The position numbers and the translations under genes were made by a program. Positions 28,215-37,542 of a stretch of 64,000 bases of DNA are shown here, one piece after another. The notes under the pieces were generated by a model. The model saw only the letters and a list, made by a program, of their open reading frames with translations. It was not told the DNA's origin and searched no databases. Position 1 is the first letter of the stretch; every line of letters begins with the position of its first letter. Source of the stretch: Sneathiella marina (GTDB taxonomy: Bacteria; Pseudomonadota; Alphaproteobacteria; Sneathiellales; Sneathiellaceae); assembly GCF_023746535.1 (NCBI RefSeq), contig NZ_CP098747.1:2626501-2690500 (forward strand), written 5' to 3'.

Positions 28215-29996
28215 TCAAGAGAGCCGAACCGCATCCTCGATCATCAATTGCGCCGTTGTGGAACCTCGCCAGGTGTTTTTGCGTAAATGCCCTGCGATGT
28301 GAAAACTGGCGCCTTGATGGGCCAGCAGCGTATCCCCAAGCGGTGTTTCAAGGGACCGAAAGCTGATGCCCGCAAGACGCCCCTGACCGCCTCGACCAGT
28401 CATGATACAGCGAACGTGATTCTCACCGACAATACTGGCCTGGACCAGCCGCACATTGGTCAATGCGAATCTTGGCTCCGGATTACCGGCACCATACGGG
28501 CCGGCCTGTTCCAGCAACGTGATCAGATCTGTCGTCGCCCCTTCTACAGATAAAGCACCATCCAGGCCCAGGCTCGCTGTTTTCGAGGCTTCGGTGACAT
28601 CACCGGCTAATCGATTGATCAGAAAATCTCGAAAACCCTCAATTCTGTCGCGATCAATCGTCAAACCGGCAGCCATGGCATGTCCACCTCCGGCAACAAT
28701 CAGCTCAGAATGGCGGGCGGCACCAATTGCGGCTCCCATATCCACTCCCGGAATGGATCTTCCGGATCCCTTGCCTTCGTTGTTATCAAGGGCGATGACA
28801 ACAGCCGGACGCTGATAAGCATCCTTTATGCGACTGGCAACAATTCCGATGACGCCTGGATGCCAACCTTCTCCCGCCACGATAATAACCGAATCATTCC
28901 CAAGCCCGCTTTTTTCCACCAGGTCCATGGCTTCCTGCTGGACCTGCGCTTCAATGGATTTTCGTTCCTGATTGTAACCGTCCAAATGGCGCGCCAATGT
29001 CCGGCACTGGTCCGGGTCGTCACTGGAGAGTAATTGCGGACCATATTCCGGCTTGCCGACGCGACCGCCGGCATTCACCCGTGGTCCCAGAAGAAACCCC
29101 GCATGATACGTCCCTGGTGCCTCATCCAAGCCGGACACATCTGCAAGGGCGGATAATCCGGGGTTGCCACGGCGCGCCATGACTTTCAAACCCTGCGCCA
29201 CGAAGGCACGGTTAAGGCCCTTTAACGGAACGACGTCACAGACAGTACCCAGAGCAACCAGATCCAGCCAATGACGCGGGTCCGGTTCAGGGCGCTGATC
29301 AGAATACCAACCCGCCTGTCGCAGGGTACGATTTACAGCAATGATTAATAGAAATGTTACCCCGACCGCTGCCAAATAGGTAAATTCCTGACTTTCATCA
29401 TGTCGTTTCGGATTAACCACGGCGACGGCATCCGGTAGCCGTGTTTCCGCTTGATGGTGATCGACAACAATAACCTCAAGCCCGATCTCCCTGGCGTGGG
29501 CCAGAACCTCGAAGGAGACGATACCGCAGTCAACTGTGACAACGAGTTCTATCCCCTTTTTCTTCAAACTATTCATGGCCTCAAGATTAGGCCCGTACCC
29601 TTCCTTAATGCGATCGGGAATATAAATCTCGAGCGGATGATGAAGGGCGTTGAAAAAACGCTTCAGCAACCCTGAAGACGTCGCGCCATCAACATCATAA
29701 TCTCCGAATACAGCCACTTTCTCGCCTGATTGCACCGCCGTCGCAATCCGTGACGCCGCAATATCCATATCGCAAAATATAGACGGATCGGGAAGCAACT
29801 GCCGCAATGTCGGGGACAGGTACTGCTCGGCATCTTCCAGTGATACCTCCCGTCCTGCCATGACCCGCCCGACGATCTCGGGGACGTCGAGCCGTTGCGC
29901 GATGGCAAGGCCCAGTCTTTCATTTTCCGACCGCAGGCGCCAACGCCTGTCTTTCAGGGATTTTTCAACGTTCAAAAAGGCAGGCGATTCCGTCAT
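28215..29996 (-). CDS. recJ: Single-stranded-DNA exonuclease RecJ
   Basis: 5'-3' single-strand DNA exonuclease used in recombination and mismatch repair, 593 residues. The DHH phosphoesterase motifs are present: VAVFGDYDVDGATSS near residue 94, VVTVDCGI near 133, VVDHHQ near 158 and AVVNPKR near 170. The DHHA1 domain follows, with GSGRSIPGVDM and GGGHAMAAGLT, then the OB fold in the last 130 residues. Length and motif order are normal. It lies directly after glpX on the same strand and before tRNA-Glu, a common alphaproteobacterial order. Confidence 0.96.
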   Translation of the reverse strand: MTESPAFLNVEKSLKDRRWRLRSENERLGLAIAQRLDVPEIVGRVMAGREVSLEDAEQYLSPTLRQLLPDPSIFCDMDIAASRIATAVQSGEKVAVFGDYDVDGATSSGLLKRFFNALHHPLEIYIPDRIKEGYGPNLEAMNSLKKKGIELVVTVDCGIVSFEVLAHAREIGLEVIVVDHHQAETRLPDAVAVVNPKRHDESQEFTYLAAVGVTFLLIIAVNRTLRQAGWYSDQRPEPDPRHWLDLVALGTVCDVVPLKGLNRAFVAQGLKVMARRGNPGLSALADVSGLDEAPGTYHAGFLLGPRVNAGGRVGKPEYGPQLLSSDDPDQCRTLARHLDGYNQERKSIEAQVQQEAMDLVEKSGLGNDSVIIVAGEGWHPGVIGIVASRIKDAYQRPAVVIALDNNEGKGSGRSIPGVDMGAAIGAARHSELIVAGGGHAMAAGLTIDRDRIEGFRDFLINRLAGDVTEASKTASLGLDGALSVEGATTDLITLLEQAGPYGAGNPEPRFALTNVRLVQASIVGENHVRCIMTGRGGQGRLAGISFRSLETPLGDTLLAHQGASFHIAGHLRKNTWRGSTTAQLMIEDAVRLS

Positions 29997-30008
29997 TTCT
30001 AAAAGATA

Positions 30009-30968
30009 CTAGCGGACCGCATGATCGCCTTGAATATTCCGAACTGTTCCTGAATAGGAGCGCATGACCAGTGTCTCGGTATAAACCCGGTCCCCCCGCT
30101 GGCGAACGCCCCGCAACATGGATCCGTCCGTTACCCCGGTTGCCGCAAAAATCACATTGCCAGCCGCCAGTTCCTCCAAATTATAAGTACGGTGAAGGTC
30201 TTCGATACCCCATTTGGCTGCCCGGGCACGCTCGTCATCATTTCGAAATACAAGACGACCCTGCATTTGCCCGCCAATACAACGAAGCGCCGCCGCTGCG
30301 AGAACACCTTCCGGCGCCCCGCCGGTCCCAACATACATGTCAATTCCCGTATCCGGGTTTGCAGTTGCCATCACGCCAGCCACATCACCATCGGAAATCA
30401 GCTGAATACGAGCCCCGGTTTTGCGAATTTCCGAAATAATTTCGCCGTGCCGTGGCCGGTCAAGGACACAGGCCATGGTCTGGTTAACCGGCACTCCCTT
30501 GGCGTCGGCGATTGCCCGCAAATTATCACCAGCAGATTTATCAAGGTCAATAATGCCCTCCGGATAGCCGCCACCCACAGCTATTTTTTCCATATATGTA
30601 TCTGGCGCGTTCAGGAAATTACCTGATTCAGCAAAGGCAATAACAGCCAACGCATTTGGCCCTCCTTTGGCGGTCAATGTCGTTCCTTCCAACGGATCCA
30701 GGGCGATATCAATTTTCGGTCCTTTTCCGGTCCCGACTTTTTCACCGATATACAACATGGGCGCTTCATCGCGTTCGCCTTCACCGATAACGATCGTGCC
30801 ATCAATATCCAGTTTATTGAGTGCGGAACGCATGGCATCCACTGCTGCCTGATCCGCCGCTTTTTCATCTCCCATGCCAACAAGATTGCAGGCGGCTCTT
30901 GCTGCAGCTTCTGTCACACGCACGACTTCCAGCGTTAAATTTCTATCTGTTGAAGGTCCTTTAGTCAT
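30009..30968 (-). CDS. glpX: Class II fructose-1,6-bisphosphatase GlpX
   Basis: Metal-dependent phosphatase of gluconeogenesis (fructose-1,6-bisphosphate to fructose 6-phosphate), 319 residues. Diagnostic stretches are GEGERDEAPMLYIGE near residue 61, which contains the metal-binding acidic residues, DIALDPLEGTTL near residue 86, and MDVPYGTGGAPEG-like text (MYVGTGGAPEGVLAAAAL) near residue 190. In some lineages the same fold also acts on sedoheptulose-1,7-bisphosphate. It sits between hom and recJ on the minus strand, as in many alphaproteobacteria. Confidence 0.95.
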   Translation of the reverse strand: MTKGPSTDRNLTLEVVRVTEAAARAACNLVGMGDEKAADQAAVDAMRSALNKLDIDGTIVIGEGERDEAPMLYIGEKVGTGKGPKIDIALDPLEGTTLTAKGGPNALAVIAFAESGNFLNAPDTYMEKIAVGGGYPEGIIDLDKSAGDNLRAIADAKGVPVNQTMACVLDRPRHGEIISEIRKTGARIQLISDGDVAGVMATANPDTGIDMYVGTGGAPEGVLAAAALRCIGGQMQGRLVFRNDDERARAAKWGIEDLHRTYNLEELAAGNVIFAATGVTDGSMLRGVRQRGDRVYTETLVMRSYSGTVRNIQGDHAVR

Positions 30969-31019
30969 ATTTTCTCTTTCATAACATTAAGATCATATCT
31001 CGATATCGAGACACGAAAT

Positions 31020-32312
31020 TTAAAGCGATACAATTCTGATCATGCGCGGTGTTGCTACACTATGCGCAAATTTTTCTATTTTAGACAAGGCCCGGACAAC
31101 CGACGCCTCCTGCGCCTCATGGGTAACGAGAATAACGGAAACCGCTTCGCTCTCTGATCGACCACGCTGCAGCAAACTTTCAATGGAAATATTTTCATCC
31201 CTGAAAACCGCAGAGACATCAGCTATTACACCCGGTCTGTCATAAACGGTGAGACAGACGTAATAACAGCCAACATGGCTCTCGATGGAAGCCATGGGCA
31301 GAGGGGACATTTCCTCGACTGGTATACCGAACGTGGCGCTATGGCGGCCAATGGCAATATCAACGATGTCCGCAACAACGGCCGAGGCAGTTGGCCCCTC
31401 GCCGGCGCCTCGCCCCACATACACGGTGCTATCGACAAAATCGCCATCGGCAACCACGGCATTGAAAACGCCAGAAACATTTGCAATCGCTGTATCCGTC
31501 CGAACCATGCATGGATGTACACGTTGCTCGATGCCTTTGTCAGTCCGCCGCGAAACACCAAGAAGTTTAATGCGATACCCAAACTCCTGAGCTGCGGCAA
31601 TATCAGCTGCCGTCACATCCCGAATACCTTCTATATAGACACTATTGAAATCCACGGGTGTGCCAAATGCAAGGCTCGTTAAAATTGCCAGCTTATGGGC
31701 GGTATCAACGCCATCAACATCGAAACTGGGGTCCGCCTCCGCATAGCCAAGCTTTTGTGCATCTTGCAGGATATTGTCAAACTCGCCGCCGGTCTCTTCC
31801 ATTTCCGTCAAAATGTAATTGCAGGTGCCGTTAAGAATACCGTACACGCGGCTAATGGCGTTTCCGGCCAGTCCTTCACGCAACGCCTTGACGATTGGGA
31901 TACCGCCAGCCACCGCAGCTTCATAGGCCAAAGATACGCCATGTTTTTCCGCGAGTTCTGCAAGCTCGGTCCCGTGGATCGCTAAAAGGGCTTTGTTTGC
32001 CGTAACAACATGCTTTCCTAAAGTTAGGGCGGAAACACACAGATCCTTTGCGACGCCGTCGCTCCCGCCAATCAACTCCAAAACCACATCAACATCCGGA
32101 TCTTTTGCCATATCCGCTGCGTTGTCATACCAGGCCAGACCTTCAATCGGCACACCGCGGTCTTTGTTACGATCACGGCCGGAAACCGCCGTAACTTCCA
32201 GCCGTGTTCCTGTTCGTGCCTGAAGTAATTCACCATGTGCATTGATAATTTTCAATACACCCGCACCAACGGTCCCAAGGCCCGCTACACCGATTTTAAT
32301 TTTATTCGTCAC
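31020..32312 (-). CDS. hom: Homoserine dehydrogenase with ACT domain
   Basis: Reduces aspartate semialdehyde to homoserine on the way to threonine and methionine; 430 residues. The NAD(P) motif GVAGLGTVGAGV is near residue 8. The catalytic part has GTCNYILTEMEETGGEF near residue 172 and GYAEADPSFDVDGVDTAHK near residue 195, with the proton-donor lysine. The last 80 residues form an ACT domain (CLTVYDRPGVIADVSAVF), usually the threonine feedback site. It follows the aminotransferase gene by two bases. metY, elsewhere in this window, uses an activated form of the product. Confidence 0.97.
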   Translation of the reverse strand: MTNKIKIGVAGLGTVGAGVLKIINAHGELLQARTGTRLEVTAVSGRDRNKDRGVPIEGLAWYDNAADMAKDPDVDVVLELIGGSDGVAKDLCVSALTLGKHVVTANKALLAIHGTELAELAEKHGVSLAYEAAVAGGIPIVKALREGLAGNAISRVYGILNGTCNYILTEMEETGGEFDNILQDAQKLGYAEADPSFDVDGVDTAHKLAILTSLAFGTPVDFNSVYIEGIRDVTAADIAAAQEFGYRIKLLGVSRRTDKGIEQRVHPCMVRTDTAIANVSGVFNAVVADGDFVDSTVYVGRGAGEGPTASAVVADIVDIAIGRHSATFGIPVEEMSPLPMASIESHVGCYYVCLTVYDRPGVIADVSAVFRDENISIESLLQRGRSESEAVSVILVTHEAQEASVVRALSKIEKFAHSVATPRMIRIVSL

Positions 32313-32314
32313 TT

Positions 32315-33532
32315 TCAGGATGCCTTACGTTGGGCCAGCAGCGCGTCCGCATTGGCCATGAATTTCTTTACATTGCGGCTTGCCTGCCGAATGCGCTGTT
32401 CGTTTTCCACCATCGCCACCCGCACGAAGCCATCCCCATGCTCGCCAAAACCAAGACCTGGCGCAACAGCAACTTGTGCCTCTTGCAACAGTAACTTGGA
32501 AAATTCCAGGCTCCCAAGTTCCTTGAAGGGCTCGGGAATGGGCGCCCAGGCAAACATCGTTGCATCCGGCGATGGAATATCCCAGCCCGCGGCGGCAAAT
32601 CCGGAAATAAGAATATCACGTCGATGCCGATACAAATTTCGGGCTTCTTCAACACAATCCTGAGGACCGTTCAAGGCGGCTGTTGCCGCCACTTGGATGG
32701 GTGTAAAGGCCCCATAATCCAGGTAGGATTTAATGCGCGCCAGCGCGCCTACAAGGCGGCTGTTGCCCGTTGCAAAGCCCATCCGCCATCCCGGCATGGA
32801 GTATGTTTTACTGAGCGATGTGAACTCGACAGCAATATCTCGGGCGCCGTCAACTTGCAGGATGGAGGGTGGCTTAATGTCGCCAAAATAGATTTCTGCA
32901 TAGGCAAGATCCGACAGGATATACATGCCATGTTTTTTTGCGAAGGCGACAACTTCCACATAAAAGTCGAGATCCACCGTGATGGCAGTCGGATTGGACG
33001 GAAAATTGAGGATCAGGCAAGTCGGCGACGGAATACAATGTTTGACGGCGCGTTCCAGGGCGGCAAAAAAATCTATTCCAGGACCTATTTCAAAATGACG
33101 AACCACGGCCCCCGCAATGATAAATCCATAGGGATGGATCGGATAACTGGGGTTTGGCGATAGTATGACATCACCCGGTGTCGTGATTGCCATGGCAAGG
33201 TTTGCCAGTCCTTCTTTTGAACCCAGGGTAGCGATCGTTTCCGTTTCAGGATCAATCTCCACGTCAAATCGGCGTTTATAATAAGCCGCATTCGCGCGGC
33301 GCAACCCGGGGATGCCTCGACTGGTGGAATATCTGTGAGTCCGGCCGTCCTGGACGGTTTCAATGAGTTTATCAACAATATGTTGGGGCGTTGGCGAATC
33401 AGGATTTCCCATTCCAAGATCAATGATATCCTCACCTGCCGCGCGCGCCTGTGCCTTCATTCGATTTACTTCTTCGAAAACATAAGGTGGTAAGCGTTTT
33501 ATGCGGTGGAATTCTGGATCCATCTGCCTCAT
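32315..33532 (-). CDS. PLP aminotransferase, AlaC-like
   Basis: Fold-type I aminotransferase of class I/II, about 405 residues. It has the AlaC-type opening FHRIKRLPPYVFEEVN, GMGNPDSPTP near residue 45, NFPSNPTA near residue 180 and the PLP lysine in SLSKTYSMPGWRMGFA near residue 235. It is adjacent to hom, the usual place for an alanine or LL-diaminopimelate-type aminotransferase in alphaproteobacteria, so glutamate-pyruvate transamination is the best guess. The start is uncertain: 33532 and 33523 are ATG candidates, and a TTG at 33568 overlaps a GGAGG box. Confidence 0.88.
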   Translation of the reverse strand: MRQMDPEFHRIKRLPPYVFEEVNRMKAQARAAGEDIIDLGMGNPDSPTPQHIVDKLIETVQDGRTHRYSTSRGIPGLRRANAAYYKRRFDVEIDPETETIATLGSKEGLANLAMAITTPGDVILSPNPSYPIHPYGFIIAGAVVRHFEIGPGIDFFAALERAVKHCIPSPTCLILNFPSNPTAITVDLDFYVEVVAFAKKHGMYILSDLAYAEIYFGDIKPPSILQVDGARDIAVEFTSLSKTYSMPGWRMGFATGNSRLVGALARIKSYLDYGAFTPIQVAATAALNGPQDCVEEARNLYRHRRDILISGFAAAGWDIPSPDATMFAWAPIPEPFKELGSLEFSKLLLQEAQVAVAPGLGFGEHGDGFVRVAMVENEQRIRQASRNVKKFMANADALLAQRKAS

Positions 33533-33624
33533 CCTGTGTAATTCTATGCCCGTACGGTTTACCTCCAATGCGGAGCTAAAACATATATCGGGCTTTCCTA
33601 AGCGGCTATTTAAACGATGTTGGG

Positions 33625-34782
33625 TTAATTTAGAAGAAAGATTTCAACTCTACGGTTTTTTGCCTCTTCGCTCGGCATTGCTTCGACCGATAAAGGAACC
33701 GAGTCACTGACGGATTCAACAATCATATTATCCCCGGCAACACCAAGATCCAGGAATGTCTGGGCAACGGCTGTTGCACGTCGCTGGGACGCATTCAAAT
33801 TTACGAGCATATGCTCATCCAAGGGTAACTCTCTGGTTCTGCTGGAGGCATGTCCAACAACCTTGAGCACACCGCCTGATCGCAGTTGCGTTTCGGCAAT
33901 TTTTCTAAGCTTTTGTTTGTCATTACGCCCGATCCGATTTGAACCTTGCTGGAAGAAAATAATTTCAACCGGCGTCGTACCATCAGAGGCCGCATAATTG
34001 GTGATTGTCCGGCCCCCATCTTCCACAGGATTTTGCAATGCGACAGCGGACGACTCAGACGAGGATTGATCTGCGGTAGAGGCATTGTCGAACTTTGAAT
34101 TTTCAGCCCCGACGACGGATGTTGCGGAAGACGCGGCCAGTTGCTCCTCAAATACCCGTTCAACACCCTGACTGCTTACGATAGTGGTCGCCACAGGAGA
34201 CGGTGTTTGAGATGTCGCAACGACCGCGGGTTCGGAGTTTTCCGCGCTCGAGACAGGTGTTGTTTCTTCGTCAGAACTTTCCGACGTGCTGGCGACAGTG
34301 GCTGCTGTCGCGGCTGTGGCAGCGATAGCCGCCCCCTCTGCGGTGGGCTCTTCCGTCACAGTCGTCACTGTTTCCGTCACCGTGGTTGTTTCTTGCGGTG
34401 CGACGACTTCTATCTTTGTCTCTTCAACTGCGACATCGACTTCTTCCTTTGGTTCAGGTGTCTGCAAAGGGGTTCCCAGCGACGTATCTGCCCGCAAGGC
34501 TTCATCAGTATACCGAGCATTTTCGCGATCTGCCCGTAACCCTTCTTGAATTTCCTGTGCTTCCGCGACCGCTGTTGCCGCCCCTGAATCACTTGGAACG
34601 GTGCTTAGAGTTGGATATTCCGCAGATTCTTCCTCGCCATCGGTTGAACACCCCGCAACAGTTAAAAAGCTGGCCACAAAAAGAAGTCCGGCAGCCCTCT
34701 TCAGAAATCTGGAATTAGGTTTCACCGGTATCGTAACAAGTTCGTCCATCTCAACGCCCGCTGTAAGATATTCTGTAATCAC
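33625..34782 (-). CDS. OmpA-family lipoprotein with long low-complexity linker
   Basis: A 385-residue envelope protein. It has a lipoprotein signal (LLFVASFLTVAGC, cysteine near residue 45), then about 190 residues rich in Thr, Val, Ala, Glu and Ser (VTETVTTVTEEPTAEGA, ATAATAATVAST). The C-terminal 115 residues form an OmpA-like peptidoglycan-binding domain (VVGHASSRTRE, NLNASQRRATAVAQ, KNRRVEIFLLN). It probably bridges the outer membrane and cell wall. A GTG start at 34782 has an AGGGA box; an ATG at 34749 is an alternative. It is divergent from phaC. Confidence 0.83.
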   Translation of the reverse strand: MITEYLTAGVEMDELVTIPVKPNSRFLKRAAGLLFVASFLTVAGCSTDGEEESAEYPTLSTVPSDSGAATAVAEAQEIQEGLRADRENARYTDEALRADTSLGTPLQTPEPKEEVDVAVEETKIEVVAPQETTTVTETVTTVTEEPTAEGAAIAATAATAATVASTSESSDEETTPVSSAENSEPAVVATSQTPSPVATTIVSSQGVERVFEEQLAASSATSVVGAENSKFDNASTADQSSSESSAVALQNPVEDGGRTITNYAASDGTTPVEIIFFQQGSNRIGRNDKQKLRKIAETQLRSGGVLKVVGHASSRTRELPLDEHMLVNLNASQRRATAVAQTFLDLGVAGDNMIVESVSDSVPLSVEAMPSEEAKNRRVEIFLLN

Positions 34783-34993
34783 ATAGTCCCTATTTTGAAA
34801 TAGACAACTTTTTGATTTAACTTAAGTAAATTCAAAGATATCATAAAGCATATGAAGGGCAAATTCGCAATGATTTCTCGTAAGAACAACAACCGTAAGC
34901 GAAGAGCTGGCTTCTTTTAGATCCAGCTACGCGAATTCGAACTGGAAAACCGGCAACGGCCTTTCGACCACGAGTAACAGAACAGGTGCCATT

Positions 34994-36820
34994 GTGCAGA
35001 AAAATGACCCGCAGGAAAACAACCAGGAAATTCTCGAAGATTCCAAAGAGTTTGCGGAGAATTTCGCCAAGATCGCGGTGCAGAGCCAGGAAATTGTTAC
35101 TGAATTCCTGAATAGCCAGAAAACAAAGGATGTCGATCCGGACCCTTTAAATATAGGTAAAGCCTTCATGGACATGACCGCCAAAATGATGGCGGATCCA
35201 GCGAAGATACTGGAGGCGCAAACAACCCTCTGGAAAAACTATCTTGATCTTTGGCAGAACGCGGCGATGCGGGCCAGCGGTCAGGAAGCGGATCCAATGA
35301 TCACACCGGAAGCCGGGGATAAGCGCTTCAAGTCTGATGAATGGAACAAAAACCAGATATTCGACTATATCAAACAATCCTATCTTCTCACCTCTAACTG
35401 GGTGCAGGACACGGTTGCAGATGTTGAAGGCCTGGATGACCACACAAAGAAAAAGGTCGATTTTTACACCAAGGTTTATACGGATGCCCTGTCCCCGACC
35501 AATTTCTTCTGGTCTAACCCGGATGTCTTGAAAAAGACCGTGGAAACCAAGGGCGACAATCTCGTGCATGGTCTGGAAAACATGCTGGATGACCTGAAAA
35601 GAGGCAAAGGGCAAATCAGCCCGAAAATGACAGATGACAGCGCCTTTGAGGTCGGTAAAAACATTGCCGTCAGTCCGGGCAAGGTCGTCTTCGAAAACGA
35701 CTTGATGCAATTACTGCAGTTTTCACCGGCAACTGCAAAAGTCTATAAAAAGCCGCTTCTTATAACACCGCCCTGGATCAATAAATTCTACATTCTCGAC
35801 CTGAAGCAGGAAAATTCCTTTATCAAATGGTGTGTCGAAAAAGGGTACACGGTTTTTGTTATCTCCTGGGTCAATCCGGATGAACGTCACACTGACAAGA
35901 CGTTCGAAAGCTATATGTCCGAAGGAATTCTGGCCGCACTGGATGCCATTGAGGCAACCCTTGGTGAAAAGGAAGTGACGGCAATCGGCTATTGCATCGG
36001 CGGGACGTTAATGGCCACAACCCTGTCCTATCTTGCTGCCGTAGGTGAAACCCGGATAACGGCTTGTACTTTTTTCGCGACCCAGCTCGATTTTGAAGAC
36101 GCGGGTGACCTTCTTGTCTTTACCGATGAAGAACAAATCCAGATGATCGAACGCAAAATGGAGGAAGCCGGATTTCTCGAAGGCAAGGACATGGCTTCTA
36201 CTTTCAATATGCTCCGTTCCAATGACCTTATCTGGTCTTTTGTGATTAACAATTACATGCTTGGTAAGTCACCTTTCCCGTTTGATCTTTTGTATTGGAA
36301 TTCTGATACAACGAATATGCCGCCGAAAATGCACAGTTTTTACCTGCGTAATATGTACCAGAAAAATTTGCTGCAAAAACCGGGCGCCCTAACTCTCGGC
36401 GGTCACCCGGTTGATTTAACCAAGGTAACAATTCCGATTTTCGTTCAGGCCAGCAAGGAAGATCATATTGCGCCCTTTAAGTCGGTGTTCAAGGACACCA
36501 AGCTATTTGGCGGCCCGGCGGAATTCATGCTGGCAGGATCTGGTCATATTGCCGGGGTAATCAATCACCCTGATGCCAAGAAGTACAACCATTGGACCAA
36601 CACCAAGAAGAAAAATTATGAAACGGGTGAAGAATGGCTGGCTGATGCCGAAGAGCATCCGGGGTCCTGGTGGCCTTATTGGGACAAATGGCTAAGCAAG
36701 AAATCAGGCCCTAAAGTAGCAGCTCGAGATCCATCCAAGGGTAAGCTGAAAGCCATAGAGGATGCGCCTGGAAGTTACGTCAAGGTTCGCGCAAAAGAAG
36801 GTAAGCATAAAGAGAGCTGA
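34994..36820 (+). CDS. phaC: Class I poly(3-hydroxyalkanoate) synthase
   Basis: Polymerises hydroxyacyl-CoA into storage polyester granules. The 608-residue product has the PhaC N-terminal domain and an alpha/beta-hydrolase core. The modified lipase box GYCIGGT near residue 334 carries the catalytic cysteine, the aspartate lies in SKEDHIAPF near residue 492, and the histidine in SGHIAGVINHP near residue 520. TPPWINKFYILDL is a family signature. The start is a GTG at 34994. phaA and phaB are not nearby. It converges exactly with the P460-family gene, with no bases between the stops. Confidence 0.95.
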   Translation: MQKNDPQENNQEILEDSKEFAENFAKIAVQSQEIVTEFLNSQKTKDVDPDPLNIGKAFMDMTAKMMADPAKILEAQTTLWKNYLDLWQNAAMRASGQEADPMITPEAGDKRFKSDEWNKNQIFDYIKQSYLLTSNWVQDTVADVEGLDDHTKKKVDFYTKVYTDALSPTNFFWSNPDVLKKTVETKGDNLVHGLENMLDDLKRGKGQISPKMTDDSAFEVGKNIAVSPGKVVFENDLMQLLQFSPATAKVYKKPLLITPPWINKFYILDLKQENSFIKWCVEKGYTVFVISWVNPDERHTDKTFESYMSEGILAALDAIEATLGEKEVTAIGYCIGGTLMATTLSYLAAVGETRITACTFFATQLDFEDAGDLLVFTDEEQIQMIERKMEEAGFLEGKDMASTFNMLRSNDLIWSFVINNYMLGKSPFPFDLLYWNSDTTNMPPKMHSFYLRNMYQKNLLQKPGALTLGGHPVDLTKVTIPIFVQASKEDHIAPFKSVFKDTKLFGGPAEFMLAGSGHIAGVINHPDAKKYNHWTNTKKKNYETGEEWLADAEEHPGSWWPYWDKWLSKKSGPKVAARDPSKGKLKAIEDAPGSYVKVRAKEGKHKES

Positions 36821-37462
36821 TCACGGGTCCTTGCCATAGCCTTTTGGAACGAAGAAAATGTGGTCAAGCGCTGCTTTTGCAGCGTGGCATCCTATACAAA
36901 ACTCAACATTTTCGCTGTTTTCCCCATTTGTCGTGCCAAAAACACTGCCATCGGGCAGCACCATTGTATATTTCCAATTGCCGCTGGGTTTGTTAAACCC
37001 TTCGCCCATTTTCTCCATCAGAAACAATGCCCCCGGGAAAATACTTCTATCTGACGTCACTGAAAAACTATCTTTCGCCAGTATGGAGCCAATAGGATAG
37101 GTTTCGCCCGGCTTGAGCTGCCCATAATCCTTCGCTATTTCATTGGCATAATTATCCACATATCGGGCCCCGTGGGTCGCAGATATGTACGGCGCATTAT
37201 TGTAGCGTTTCCAACTGGTATATTTAGCTGCGGTACCAATATCCGACATGGCAAAGATGGCTTTGATGTCGGGAAGGACAGAAAGGTAGATTTGTTCTGC
37301 CTGTTGCTTGGTCAGATCCGCCGGATTGGAAAGTTCAATATGTCCAATTGGTTTTATGTCAGTATCTTGTTGAGCATATACGGGGAAAACAACCAGGATA
37401 CCGGCAGTAACGATAATAGAAGCTGTTATTTTTTTCAGTGAAATTCGAGCAGACGCGTACAT
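36821..37462 (-). CDS. Cytochrome P460-family c-type heme protein
   Basis: Exported heme protein of 213 residues. The signal peptide (ITASIIVTAGILVVFPVYA) ends near residue 30. The domain matches the cytochrome P460 pattern: YTSWKRYN near residue 81, SATHGARYVDNY near 95, GSILAKDSF near 125, LMEKMGEGF near 148, NWKYTMVLPDG near 162 and the heme site CIGCH at residues 189-193. Lys130 in LAKDSF aligns by eye with the lysine that cross-links to heme in Nitrosomonas P460. That enzyme oxidises hydroxylamine; whether this one does is unknown. It follows the Cys-repeat gene by 80 bases. Confidence 0.8.
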   Translation of the reverse strand: MYASARISLKKITASIIVTAGILVVFPVYAQQDTDIKPIGHIELSNPADLTKQQAEQIYLSVLPDIKAIFAMSDIGTAAKYTSWKRYNNAPYISATHGARYVDNYANEIAKDYGQLKPGETYPIGSILAKDSFSVTSDRSIFPGALFLMEKMGEGFNKPSGNWKYTMVLPDGSVFGTTNGENSENVEFCIGCHAAKAALDHIFFVPKGYGKDP

Positions 37463-37504
37463 GATTATCCTTTCAGATAAAACGGCACCCCTCGATTAAA
37501 ATAG

Positions 37505-37531
37505 ACTGACGCCAAGTTAAACGGCGTCAGT
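37505..37531 (-). terminator. Intrinsic terminator between the two P460 genes
   Basis: On the minus strand a perfect nine-base-pair stem (ACTGACGCC/GGCGTCAGT) with a nine-base loop is followed by CTATTTTAA. It lies 11 bases beyond the stop of the Cys-repeat gene and ahead of the second P460 gene. It would end or reduce read-through between the two. Confidence 0.65.
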
Positions 37532-37542
37532 CATCGTATGTT

